Below are positions 32,554 through 40,328 of a DNA stretch of 64,000 bases, in pieces. Both the position numbers and the translations under genes were made by a program. The stretch spans positions 62,001-126,000 of the forward strand of contig NZ_JABFMP010000016.1 in assembly GCF_013359595.1 (NCBI RefSeq). Reading direction: 5' to 3'. This DNA comes from Pseudomonas sp. C1C7. Lineage in GTDB: Bacteria > Pseudomonadota > Gammaproteobacteria > Pseudomonadales > Pseudomonadaceae. The first letter of the stretch is position 1. Each line of letters starts with the position of its first letter. Below the pieces are notes generated by a model that saw only the letters and a list, made by a program, of their open reading frames with translations, did not search any database and was not told where the DNA came from.

Positions 32554-32679
32554 TCCTGATGACCTCTTTTTATTGTTATTCACGCTGTTTCAGTGGCGTG
32601 CCAATAAAAGGTGAAGTCGCAGGTGGGTGTAAGTCAGACGCTTCTGTTCCGGTTGTAGTCTGTTTCCGAAAACTTGAAG

Positions 32680-32787
32680 CCTGTAGGAGCGAGCTTGCTC
32701 GCGATGGTCGTCAACGATAACGCTGGCGTCCTGACACCCAGCGGTGTCCGGTCTTCCATCGCGAGCAAGCTCGCTCCTGCAAGGGGG
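32680..32787. repeat. REPIN between the GlxA-type regulator and nitrilase genes
   Basis: CCTGTAGGAGCGAGCTTGCT and CGCGATGG on the left face CCATCGCGAGCAAGC and TCGCTCCTGCAAGGG on the right. The inner spacer 32706-32739 is almost identical to that of the degraded REPIN at 8056-8089, marking a shared mobile REPIN family. Confidence 0.87.
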
Positions 32788-32792
32788 AGGGG

Positions 32793-33788
32793 TCAGGCCG
32801 CTTGCTGGAACTGCTGCCGATACTGGTTCGGCGACAGCTCAGTGTGCTGGCGGAACAGGCGGGCGAAGAAGCTGGCGTCGTCGTAGCCGACTTCGTAGCT
32901 GATGGTCTTGATGCTCTTGCGGCTGCCCGACAGCAGGCCCTTGGCGGTTTCGATGCGCAGGCGTTGCAGGTAGTGCAAAGGCTTGTCTCCGGTGGCGGTC
33001 TGGAAGCGGCGCATGAAGTTGCGGATGCTCATGCCGTGCTCGCGGGCGACGTCCTCGAAGCGGAACTTGTCGGCGAAATGCTCTTCGAGCCAGTGCTGGA
33101 TTTGCAGGATGATCACATCCTGATGCAGTTTCTGGCCGCCGAAGCCGATGCGTCCCGGCGAGTAGCTGCGCTGCACTTCATAGAGAATGTCCCGGGCCAC
33201 GGCCTGGGACACGTTGGCGCCGCAGAAGCGCTCGATCAGGTAGATGTACAGATCGCAGGCGGAGGTGGTGCCGCCTGCGCAGTAGAGGTTGTCGGCGTCG
33301 GTCAGGTGTTTGTCCTGATTCAGGTACACACGCGGGAAACGTTCGGCGAAGGCATTGAAGAAGCGCCAGTAGGTGGTCGCTTCCTTACCGTCGAGCAGCC
33401 CGGCCTCGGCCAGCCAGAAAACCCCGGTGGCCTCGCCGCAGAGTACCGCGCCGCGGGCATGTTGCTGGCGCAGCCAGGGCAGGACCTGTGGATAACGTTG
33501 GCAGAGGGTTTCGAAGTCGTCCCAGAACGCGGGAATGACGATGATGTCGGCATTTTCCAGTCCGCCGTCTACCGGCATGAGTACATTGCTGAAGCTCTGC
33601 ACCGGTTTGCCGTCGGGGCTGACCAGCCGGGTTTCGAAGGCCGGTACCAGACCGTGGCCCAGCTGCTTGCCGTAGCGCAGGCTGGCGAGGTGGAAGAAGT
33701 CCTTGGCTTGCATGAGGGTGGAAGCGAAAACCCGGTCGATGGCCAGGATGCTGACGCGCCGCAGGGGCGTGGAGGCTTGGTTAGACAT
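32793..33788 (-). CDS. GlxA-type AraC-family transcriptional regulator
   Basis: A 331-residue regulator with an N-terminal DJ-1/PfpI-like domain (about 10-190) and a C-terminal AraC double helix-turn-helix (about 225-325, with MSIRNFMRRFQTATGDKPLHY and KTISYEVGYDDASFFARLFR). In the DJ-1 domain, the usual nucleophile motif CTGAF reads EATGVF, so the cysteine is replaced and the domain should sense rather than catalyse. Regulators of this group often respond to amines or amino acid derivatives. It may control the nitrilase operon downstream or the divergent acyl-CoA dehydrogenase. A GlxA-type regulator next to this dehydrogenase is also the arrangement I recall in P. aeruginosa, which favours the dehydrogenase as partner. 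Confidence 0.87.
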   Translation of the reverse strand: MSNQASTPLRRVSILAIDRVFASTLMQAKDFFHLASLRYGKQLGHGLVPAFETRLVSPDGKPVQSFSNVLMPVDGGLENADIIVIPAFWDDFETLCQRYPQVLPWLRQQHARGAVLCGEATGVFWLAEAGLLDGKEATTYWRFFNAFAERFPRVYLNQDKHLTDADNLYCAGGTTSACDLYIYLIERFCGANVSQAVARDILYEVQRSYSPGRIGFGGQKLHQDVIILQIQHWLEEHFADKFRFEDVAREHGMSIRNFMRRFQTATGDKPLHYLQRLRIETAKGLLSGSRKSIKTISYEVGYDDASFFARLFRQHTELSPNQYRQQFQQAA

Positions 33789-33935
33789 AATTCAACTTTT
33801 GTTTTTATAAGGGAAAGTGGTCACCAGACGGCTGGATCGTCTTATTTTTTGTCGGATGTGTCCAGTGTCCTGTATCGGACCTGCGGCTTAGTCTCTGAAG
33901 GTCAACCTCTTCTAAAAACTAACGACAGGTGCCGC

Positions 33936-35072
33936 ATGATTCCCCGAACCTTGTTCAGTTCCGAGCACGAACTCTTCCGTGACAGCGTGCGAACCTTTCT
34001 CGAAAAAGAGGCGGTGCCGTTCCATGGGCAGTGGGAAAAACAGGGCTTCATCGACCGCAAACTCTGGAACAAGGCCGGGGAGGCGGGGATGTTGTGCTCG
34101 CACCTGCCGGAAGAATACGGCGGCCTGGGGGCGGACTTTCTCTACAGCGCGGTGGTGATCGAAGAGGTGGGGCGGCTGGGGCTGACCGGCATCGGTTTCT
34201 CCCTGCATTCGGACATCGTGGCGCCGTACATCCTGCATTACGGCAGTGAAATGCTGAAACAAAAATACCTGCCGAAACTGGTCTCCGGGGAGATGGTCAG
34301 TGCCATCGCCATGACCGAGCCGGGCGCCGGTTCAGACCTGCAAGGGGTGAAGACCACGGCGGTGCTGGATGGCGACGAGTACGTGATCAACGGCTCGAAA
34401 ACCTTCATTACCAACGGTTATCTCGCCGATCTGGTGATTGTCGTGGCCAAGACCGATCCGAAGGCGGGCGCCAAGGGCACCAGTCTGTTTCTGGTGGAAG
34501 CCGACACGCCGGGCTTCGACAAGGGCAAGCGCCTGGAGAAGGTCGGCATGAAGGCCCAGGACACCTCTGAGCTGTTCTTCCAGGACGTCCGGGTGCCGAA
34601 GGAAAACCTCTTGGGTCAGGCCGGGATGGGCTTTGCTTACCTGATGCAGGAATTGCCTCAGGAGCGCCTGACCGTGGCGATTGGCGGTCTGGCTTCAGCC
34701 GAAGCGGCGCTGGAGTGGACCCTGGAATACACCCGCGAGCGCAAGGCCTTTGGCAAATCTATTGCCGACTTCCAGAACACCCGATTCAAGCTGGCGGAGA
34801 TGGCGACCGAAATCCAGATCGGCCGGGTCTTCGTCGACCGCTGCATGGAGCTGCATCTGCAAGGCAAGCTGGACGTGCCGACGGCGGCGATGGCCAAGTA
34901 CTGGGGCACCGACCTGCAATGCAAGGTCCTCGATGAATGCGTGCAGTTGCATGGCGGTTACGGCTTCATGTGGGAATACCCGGTGGCCCGGGCGTGGGCG
35001 GATGCGCGGGTGCAGCGGATTTATGCGGGGACCAATGAGATCATGAAGGAGATCATTGCGCGGTCGCTCTGA
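33936..35072 (+). CDS. Acyl-CoA dehydrogenase
   Basis: A 378-residue FAD-dependent acyl-CoA dehydrogenase that introduces the alpha-beta double bond in acyl-CoA. Key blocks are AIAMTEPGAGSDLQGVKTTA (FAD and substrate binding, about residues 120-140), NGSKTFITNG, GKSIADFQNTRFKLAEM, and the closing YGFMWEYPVARAWADAR with RIYAGTNEIMKEII. The long-chain/isovaleryl-type glutamate may be in WEYPVAR, and the short/medium-chain-type glutamate would be in GTNEI; both carry E, so the class is not settled. The ATG at 33936 follows ACAGGTGCCGC. A very long open frame continues upstream across the regulator, but it is antisense shadow. It is divergent from the GlxA-type regulator gene. Confidence 0.9.
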   Translation: MIPRTLFSSEHELFRDSVRTFLEKEAVPFHGQWEKQGFIDRKLWNKAGEAGMLCSHLPEEYGGLGADFLYSAVVIEEVGRLGLTGIGFSLHSDIVAPYILHYGSEMLKQKYLPKLVSGEMVSAIAMTEPGAGSDLQGVKTTAVLDGDEYVINGSKTFITNGYLADLVIVVAKTDPKAGAKGTSLFLVEADTPGFDKGKRLEKVGMKAQDTSELFFQDVRVPKENLLGQAGMGFAYLMQELPQERLTVAIGGLASAEAALEWTLEYTRERKAFGKSIADFQNTRFKLAEMATEIQIGRVFVDRCMELHLQGKLDVPTAAMAKYWGTDLQCKVLDECVQLHGGYGFMWEYPVARAWADARVQRIYAGTNEIMKEIIARSL

Positions 35073-35093
35073 TCGGAGTTGACCTCGGCGACG

Positions 35094-35189
35094 CCATCGC
35101 GAACAGGCTCGCTCCCACAGTGATTTCGGGTGTTTACACAAGATGTGTTCAACCTGGATACCTGTGGGAGCGAGCCTGCTCGCGATGGG
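35094..35189. repeat. REPIN between acyl-CoA dehydrogenase and aldo/keto reductase genes
   Basis: CCATCGCGAACAGGCTCGCT and CCCACAG face CTGTGGGAGCGAGCCTGC and TCGCGATGG across a roughly 40-base spacer. The spacer is unlike those at 8 and 32.7 kb. It lies between convergent genes and may terminate both. Confidence 0.87.
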
Positions 35190-35202
35190 ATCTGAAGATC
35201 AA

Positions 35203-36243
35203 TCAAGGCGCCGGATTCGGATGATCCTTGTGAATCGCCTCAATCCCCTCCAGCACTTCATCCGACAACTTCAGATCAAAACTGGCAATGTTGCTGTCCA
35301 GCTGTTCCAGCGTCGTGGCGCCAATGATGTTGCTGGTGACAAACGGCTGCTGCGTCACGAAGGCCAGGGCCATTTGCGCCGGGTCCAGGCCGTGCTCGCG
35401 GGCCAGCGCCACATAGCGGCTGCACGCCGCCTCCGACTGCGGGTTGAAATAGCGGCTGAAGCGGCTGTAGAGGCTCAGGCGGCCTTTCGGCGGGCGGGCG
35501 CCACCTTCGTACTTGCCTGACAGGAAGCCGAACGCCAGCGGCGAATAGGCGAGCAGGCCGCACTGTTCGCGGATGGCGATTTCCGCCAGGCCGACTTCGA
35601 AGCTGCGGTTGAGCAGGTTGTAGGGGTTCTGGATCGATACCGCGCGTGGCCAGCCACGGGCTTCGGCCAGGGCGAGGAAACGCATGGTGCCCCAGGGCGT
35701 TTCATTGGACAGGCCGATGTGGCGGATCTTGCCGGCCTTGACCTGCTCGTCCAGCGCTTCGAGGGTGTCTTCCAGCGGCGTCAGATTGGCTTCGATCTTG
35801 TGCTTGTAGCCCAATTGTCCGAAGAAATTGGTGCTGCGCTCGGGCCAGTGCAACTGGTAGAGGTCGATATAGTCTGTCTGCAGGCGCTTGAGGCTGCCAT
35901 CCACGGCTTCGGTGATGTGCTGGCGGTTGTGCCGCAGGTTCTTGTCGCGGATGTAGTCGATGGTGTTGCCGGGGCCGGCGATCTTGCTGGCCAGGATCCA
36001 GTCGGCGCGATCGCCGCGGCTCTTGAAGTAGTTGCCGATGTAGCGTTCGGTGGTGGCGTAGGTCTCGGCCTTGGGTGGTACCGGGTACATCTCGGCGGTG
36101 TCGATGAAATTGATCCCGGCGCTCTTGGCCCGCTCGATCTGGGCGAAGGCATCGGCTTCACTGTTCTGCTCGCCCCAGGTCATGGTGCCCAGGCAGATTG
36201 CGCTGACGTTCAGATTGGTCCGGCCTAACTGGCGATACTCCAT
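35203..36243 (-). CDS. NADP(H)-dependent aldo/keto reductase (Tas-like)
   Basis: A 346-residue TIM-barrel reductase. The catalytic tetrad is visible: aspartate and tyrosine in FIDTAEMYPVPP (about residues 50-61), lysine in WILASKIAG (about 85), and histidine in YQLHWPERST (about 135). The long insertion after the histidine and overall length match the Tas subgroup. NADP-binding residues would be in the late segment ATTLEQLDSNIASFD. The ATG at 36243 follows AAGGAGGACTCG and gives MEYRQLGRTNLN, the family start; the open frame upstream is not used. It is divergent from rplM. Physiological substrate unknown. Confidence 0.9.
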   Translation of the reverse strand: MEYRQLGRTNLNVSAICLGTMTWGEQNSEADAFAQIERAKSAGINFIDTAEMYPVPPKAETYATTERYIGNYFKSRGDRADWILASKIAGPGNTIDYIRDKNLRHNRQHITEAVDGSLKRLQTDYIDLYQLHWPERSTNFFGQLGYKHKIEANLTPLEDTLEALDEQVKAGKIRHIGLSNETPWGTMRFLALAEARGWPRAVSIQNPYNLLNRSFEVGLAEIAIREQCGLLAYSPLAFGFLSGKYEGGARPPKGRLSLYSRFSRYFNPQSEAACSRYVALAREHGLDPAQMALAFVTQQPFVTSNIIGATTLEQLDSNIASFDLKLSDEVLEGIEAIHKDHPNPAP

Positions 36244-36418
36244 CGAGTCCTCCTTGGGCAAAGCAATCATAAAAGCAGGTTGAAATATTTTTCGCAATCT
36301 GCATAATTGCGCACCTCTTTCTGCAGTGGAAGTGATGCGCCGCCGCCGAAGAATCTTGCCGTTGAACGGACGCGCCGACCCGAGCCCCCGAAAGCGTCTG
36401 TATCCGGCTGCCTTTGAC

Positions 36419-36447
36419 TTGTCAAAGTACGCACTATTCAGTAAGAT
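36419..36447 (+). promoter_or_regulatory. Probable sigma-70 promoter of rplM-rpsI
   Basis: TTGTCA at 36419-36424 and TAAGAT at 36442-36447 are spaced by 17 bases. The 5' leader would be about 35 bases before rplM. An alternative pairing is TTGACT at 36414 with TATTCA at 36435 (15-base spacing). Confidence 0.5.
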
Positions 36448-36487
36448 CCGCCGTCTTATTTACAGGCGGCCCCTGAGGCTATAAAGA

Positions 36488-36916
36488 ATGAAAACTTTTA
36501 CTGCTAAACCGGAAACAGTAAAGCGCGACTGGTTTGTCGTCGACGCTGCTGGTCAGACCCTGGGTCGTCTGGCCACCGAAATCGCCAGCCGTCTGCGTGG
36601 CAAGCACAAGCCTGAGTACACTCCTCACGTTGATACCGGCGACTACATCGTCGTTATCAATGCTGAGCAAGTTCGTGTTACTGGCGCTAAAACCAGCGAC
36701 AAAATGTACTACTCCCACTCCGGTTTCCCGGGCGGCATCAAGTCGATCAACTTTGAAAAGCTGATCGCCAAGGCCCCTGAGCGCGTGATCGAGACCGCGG
36801 TAAAAGGCATGCTGCCTAAGAACCCGCTGGGCCGCGACATGTACCGTAAGCTGAAAGTCTATGCGGGCGCTGCTCACCCTCATACTGCTCAGCAGCCCCA
36901 AGAACTGAAGATTTAA
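36488..36916 (+). CDS. rplM: 50S ribosomal protein L13
   Basis: A 142-residue ribosomal protein, standard length for bacterial L13. It begins [20 protein letters not shown] and contains the conserved [20 protein letters not shown] and [12 protein letters not shown] segments. L13 is one of the early assembly proteins on 23S rRNA. RpsI follows after 14 bases, the universal bacterial pairing. Codon use is highly biased, as expected. Confidence 0.97.
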   Translation: MKTFTAKPETVKRDWFVVDAAGQTLGRLATEIASRLRGKHKPEYTPHVDTGDYIVVINAEQVRVTGAKTSDKMYYSHSGFPGGIKSINFEKLIAKAPERVIETAVKGMLPKNPLGRDMYRKLKVYAGAAHPHTAQQPQELKI

Positions 36917-36930
36917 CGGAATAGTTCATT

Positions 36931-37323
36931 ATGTCGGCGACTCAAAATTACGGCACTGGCCGTCGCAAGACCGCAACCGCACGCGTTTTCCTGCGTCCGG
37001 GCACTGGTAAAATCTCCATCAACAACCGTTCGCTGGATACCTTCTTCGGCCGCGAAACTGCCCGCATGGTAGTTCGTCAGCCGCTGGAGCTGACCGAGAC
37101 TGTCGAGAAGTTCGACATCTACGTCACCGTGATCGGCGGTGGTGTTAGTGGCCAGGCTGGCGCAATCCGCCACGGCATCACTCGCGCCCTGATGGACTAC
37201 GACGAAGCTCTGCGCAGCCCGCTGCGTAAAGCTGGTTTCGTAACCCGCGACGCCCGTGAAGTTGAACGTAAGAAAGTTGGTCTGCGTAAAGCGCGTAAGC
37301 GTCCGCAGTACTCGAAGCGTTAA
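36931..37323 (+). CDS. rpsI: 30S ribosomal protein S9
   Basis: A 130-residue S9 with the conserved [18 protein letters not shown] start, [12 protein letters not shown] in the middle and the basic C-terminal tail ending QYSKR, which reaches the P-site tRNA in the ribosome. It is cotranscribed with rplM and followed by a strong terminator. Confidence 0.97.
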   Translation: MSATQNYGTGRRKTATARVFLRPGTGKISINNRSLDTFFGRETARMVVRQPLELTETVEKFDIYVTVIGGGVSGQAGAIRHGITRALMDYDEALRSPLRKAGFVTRDAREVERKKVGLRKARKRPQYSKR

Positions 37324-37345
37324 TTCGCTTCCACGTTCAAAAAAG

Positions 37346-37381
37346 AACGCCCAGTTTCCTCACGGATCTGGGCGTTTTTTT
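37346..37381 (+). terminator. Rho-independent terminator after rpsI
   Basis: AACGCCCAG and CTGGGCGTT pair around a 13-base loop, followed by a run of T residues. It separates the ribosomal genes from petABC. Confidence 0.9.
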
Positions 37382-37409
37382 GTGCCTGCGATTTTTAAAA
37401 GAATTGCTC

Positions 37410-37426
37410 TGTGACAACTTGCCACA
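37410..37426. promoter_or_regulatory. Near-perfect 17-bp palindrome over the petABC promoter
   Basis: TGTGACAACTTGCCACA reads as TGTG-n-CAA-n-TTG-n-CACA, with 14 of 17 positions symmetric. It overlaps the candidate -35 of petA. It resembles a regulator operator but fits neither Anr (TTGAT-N4-ATCAA) nor the standard CRP/Vfr spacing. Confidence 0.5.
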
Positions 37427-37445
37427 TCCGTAGACGCCCTATACT
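37418..37445 (+). promoter_or_regulatory. Probable promoter of petABC
   Basis: TATACT at 37440-37445 is a good -10 hexamer. The -35 would be CTTGCC or TTGCCA at 37418-37424 with 15-16 base spacing. The predicted leader to the petA ATG is about 140 bases. It carries two small palindromes: GGGAG-TAG-CTCCC at 37458-37470 and GGTAATTACC at 37471-37480. Confidence 0.45.
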
Positions 37446-37591
37446 ACAAGGCTTGGGGGGAGTAGCTCCCGGTAATTACCTTGTCAGAATTGGGGGTTTT
37501 CATTACCATTCGGCAAAATTTTTATAAGTACAGAGTTTCACTTAGTAGATGCCTGATTTAACAGGCCACAAAGCTGATGGGAGAGGACTGA

Positions 37592-38185
37592 ATGAGCAAT
37601 GACGGCGTGAATGCAGGCCGGCGTCGCTTCCTGGTAGCAGCTACATCCGTGGTGGGTGCTGCAGGAGCGGTGGGGGCTGCGGTCCCGTTCGTGGGGTCAT
37701 GGTTTCCCAGTGCCAAGGCGAAAGCCGCAGGTGCACCGGTGAAAGTGAATGTCAGCAAAGTCGAGCCAGGCCAGCAGATGATTGCTGAATGGCGTGGCCA
37801 GCCGGTATTCATCGTCCGCCGTACTCCGGAAATCCTGGGGAATCTGAAGAAGATCGAGGGTCAACTGTCTGACCCGACCTCCAAGAACTCGACTCAACCG
37901 ACCTATGTCGATCCGGAAACCCGGTCGATCAAACCTGAGGTTCTGCTGCTGATCGGTATCTGCACGCACCTGGGTTGCTCGCCGACATTCCGTCCCGAAG
38001 TCGCCCCCGCAGATCTGGGCAAGGACTGGGTAGGCGGTTATTTCTGCCCCTGCCACGGTTCCCACTACGACCTGGCTGGTCGCGTCTACAAGGCGCAACC
38101 TGCGCCCTTGAACCTGCCAGTTCCCCCGCATTCCTATGAGACCGATGAAATCATTGTCATTGGCGTCGATAAGGAGAACGCGTGA
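37592..38185 (+). CDS. petA: Ubiquinol-cytochrome c reductase Rieske iron-sulfur subunit
   Basis: A 197-residue Rieske protein of the cytochrome bc1 complex. It passes electrons from ubiquinol to cytochrome c1 at the periplasmic face. The 2Fe-2S ligands are in CTHLGC (residues 124-129) and CPCHGS (152-157), with the disulfide cysteines also present. The N-terminus carries a twin-arginine signal anchor: NAGRRRFLVAATSVVGAAGA. The ATG follows GGGAGAGGACTGA. Its stop overlaps the petB ATG in TGATG. Confidence 0.96.
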   Translation: MSNDGVNAGRRRFLVAATSVVGAAGAVGAAVPFVGSWFPSAKAKAAGAPVKVNVSKVEPGQQMIAEWRGQPVFIVRRTPEILGNLKKIEGQLSDPTSKNSTQPTYVDPETRSIKPEVLLLIGICTHLGCSPTFRPEVAPADLGKDWVGGYFCPCHGSHYDLAGRVYKAQPAPLNLPVPPHSYETDEIIVIGVDKENA

Positions 38186-39396
38186 TGAGCAAGTTCATGG
38201 ATTGGGTTGATGCGCGCTTTCCCGCGACCAAAATGTGGGAAGACCATCTCAGCAAGTACTACGCCCCGAAGAACTTCAACTTCTTCTATTTCTTTGGTTC
38301 CCTTGCACTGCTCGTTCTGGTCAACCAGATCGTTACCGGTGTCTGGCTGACCATGAGCTACACCCCGTCGGCGGAAGAAGCATTCGCTTCCGTCGAATAC
38401 ATCATGCGCGACGTCGAGTACGGCTCGATCCTGCGTCTGCTGCACTCCACCGGCGCTTCGGCGTTCTTCATCGTGGTTTACCTGCACATGTTCCGTGGCC
38501 TGCTCTACGGTTCGTATCAGAAACCGCGTGAGCTGGTGTGGGTCTTCGGCATGCTGATCTATCTGGCGCTGATGGCGGAAGCCTTCATGGGTTACCTGCT
38601 GCCATGGGGCCAGATGTCCTACTGGGGCGCCCAGGTGATCATCTCGCTGTTCGGTGCGATCCCGGTCATCGGCAACGACCTGACCCAGTGGATCCGTGGT
38701 GACTACCTGATTTCCGGTATTACTCTGAACCGCTTCTTCGCCCTGCACGTGGTTGCCCTGCCGATCGTGATTCTCGGTCTGGTGGTGCTGCACATCCTGG
38801 CGCTGCACGAAGTGGGTTCGAACAACCCGGACGGCGTGGACATCAAGAAACACAAGGACGAAAACGGCGTACCGCTGGACGGCATTGCCTTCCACCCGTA
38901 CTACACCGTGAAGGATATCGTCGGCGTGGTGGTGTTCCTGTTCATCTTCTGCTCGATCGTGTTCTTCTTCCCGGAGATGGGCGGTTATTTCCTCGAGAAG
39001 CCGAACTTTGAAGTGGCGAACGCCTTCAAGACTCCGGAACACATCGCTCCGGTCTGGTACTTCACTCCGTTCTACGCGATCTTGCGTGCGGTTCCGGACA
39101 AGCTCTTCGGCGTAATCGCCATGGGCGCGGCCATCGCGGTGCTGTTCGTCCTGCCGTGGCTGGACCGCAGCCCGGTCAAGTCGATGCGCTACAAAGGCTG
39201 GATGAGCAAGATCTGGCTCTGGGTATTCTGCATTTCGTTCGTGATCCTGGGTGTTCTGGGCGTATTGGCGCCTACCCCTGAGCGTACGTTGCTGTCGCAG
39301 GTATGTACCTTCCTGTACTTCGCCTACTTCATTCTGATGCCGTTCTATACCCGGCTCGAGAAGACCAAACCGGTTCCGGAAAGGGTGACTGGCTGA
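38185..39396 (+). CDS. petB: Cytochrome b of the bc1 complex
   Basis: A 403-residue polytopic cytochrome b holding both b hemes and the quinone sites. Conserved blocks are LRLLHSTGASAFFIVVYLHM (first heme histidines), GYLLPWGQMSYWGA, FALHVVALPIVILGLVVLH (second histidine pair) and the Qo-site PEWY counterpart HIAPVWYFTPFYAILR, which reads PVWY. That V in place of E is a departure from the mitochondrial PEWY but is usual in proteobacteria such as this genus. A GTG lies one codon before the ATG. GGAG at 8 bases favours 38185. Its stop overlaps petC in TGATG. Confidence 0.95.
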   Translation: MSKFMDWVDARFPATKMWEDHLSKYYAPKNFNFFYFFGSLALLVLVNQIVTGVWLTMSYTPSAEEAFASVEYIMRDVEYGSILRLLHSTGASAFFIVVYLHMFRGLLYGSYQKPRELVWVFGMLIYLALMAEAFMGYLLPWGQMSYWGAQVIISLFGAIPVIGNDLTQWIRGDYLISGITLNRFFALHVVALPIVILGLVVLHILALHEVGSNNPDGVDIKKHKDENGVPLDGIAFHPYYTVKDIVGVVVFLFIFCSIVFFFPEMGGYFLEKPNFEVANAFKTPEHIAPVWYFTPFYAILRAVPDKLFGVIAMGAAIAVLFVLPWLDRSPVKSMRYKGWMSKIWLWVFCISFVILGVLGVLAPTPERTLLSQVCTFLYFAYFILMPFYTRLEKTKPVPERVTG

Positions 39397-40178
39397 TGAA
39401 AAAACTATTTGCGGTATTGATGCTTGCGGCACTGCCGGTGTTCGCTTTCGCTGCTGAACACGGTGGTCCGGAGCTGGAAAAAGTCGACATCGACGTATCG
39501 GACAAGGCTGCCATGCAGGATGGCGCGCGTACTTTTGCCAACTATTGCATGGGTTGCCACAGCGCCAAGTTCCAACGTTATGAGCGTGTTGCCGATGACC
39601 TCGGTATCCCTCATGAACTGATGCTCGAGAAGCTGGTGTTTACCGGCGCCAAGATCGGCGACCACATGACCATCGGCATGCAGCCGGCTGACGCCAAGAC
39701 CTGGTTCGGTGCGGCACCGCCCGACCTGACCCTGGTGGCTCGTGTTCGCGGTACCGACTGGCTCTACGGTTACCTGAAGTCGTTCTACGAAGATCCGTCG
39801 CGCCCTTGGGGTGTGAACAACAAGGTCTTCCCGAACGTCGGCATGCCTAACGTCCTGGTCGGCCTGCAAGGTCGTCAGGTGGTGGGTTGCAAACAGGTCC
39901 AGATCGTCGAAGACGGCAAGAAGCAATTCGATCCGTTGACCGGTACGGCGCTGACTCATGAGGCGTGCGATCAACTGACGATCGTGCCAAAGAGTGGTTC
40001 TTTGACCGAAGAGCAGTTCGATGAGAAGGTCAAGAATCTGGTAACCTTCCTGGCTTACTCGGCTAACCCGGTTAAGCTGCAGCATCAGCGCATCGGTACG
40101 TATGTATTGCTGTACCTGGCGTTCTTCTTCGTATTTGCATACCTGCTCAAGCGTGAATACTGGAAAGACGTGCACTGA
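39396..40178 (+). CDS. petC: Cytochrome c1 of the bc1 complex
   Basis: A 260-residue cytochrome c1 with a signal peptide (KKLFAVLMLAALPVFAFAAE, cut after AFA), the heme motif CMGCH at residues 51-55 and the axial methionine probably in TIGMQPADAK. A C-terminal membrane anchor (about 232-252, YVLLYLAFFFVFAYLL) is followed by KREYWKDVH on the cytoplasmic side. It accepts electrons from the Rieske cluster and passes them to soluble or membrane cytochromes. It is last of petABC and is followed by an extended hairpin. Confidence 0.95.
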   Translation: MKKLFAVLMLAALPVFAFAAEHGGPELEKVDIDVSDKAAMQDGARTFANYCMGCHSAKFQRYERVADDLGIPHELMLEKLVFTGAKIGDHMTIGMQPADAKTWFGAAPPDLTLVARVRGTDWLYGYLKSFYEDPSRPWGVNNKVFPNVGMPNVLVGLQGRQVVGCKQVQIVEDGKKQFDPLTGTALTHEACDQLTIVPKSGSLTEEQFDEKVKNLVTFLAYSANPVKLQHQRIGTYVLLYLAFFFVFAYLLKREYWKDVH

Positions 40179-40207
40179 TAAAGCTTCAAGCATTTGCTGT
40201 TAATCGC

Positions 40208-40293
40208 GCGCGCCCAAGGGCGCCTCTGAAGGTGTAACGAGTCTGGTCCGCCAGTCGTTACCGGAGGCGCCCTCTGGGCGCGTTCGTTTTTCC
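40208..40293 (+). terminator. Long nested hairpin with T-run between petC and sspA
   Basis: The outer arms CGCGCCCAAGGGCGCCTC and GAGGCGCCCTCTGGGCGCG pair with one bulged region. An inner stem GTAACGA / TCGTTAC encloses GTCTGGTCCGCCAG, which itself can close. A TTCGTTTTT run follows at about 40283-40291. It very probably terminates petABC, although a 75-base structured RNA is larger than a terminator needs. Confidence 0.75.
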
Positions 40294-40328
40294 GCTTTCG
40301 ATCATTTCTACAAGCGAGGAGGACCGCC

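Noticed and set aside
32802..35072. 756-codon plus-strand frame joining the antisense of the GlxA-type regulator to the acyl-CoA dehydrogenase
   Set aside because: Only the part after 33936 is family sequence; the upstream 378 codons mirror the regulator gene and include the divergent promoter.
37446..37591. yybP-ykoY manganese riboswitch in the petA leader
   Set aside because: Only the GGGGAGTAGC string matches; the later conserved aptamer segments are missing and the gene is not a metal exporter. Kept only as an open structural observation.
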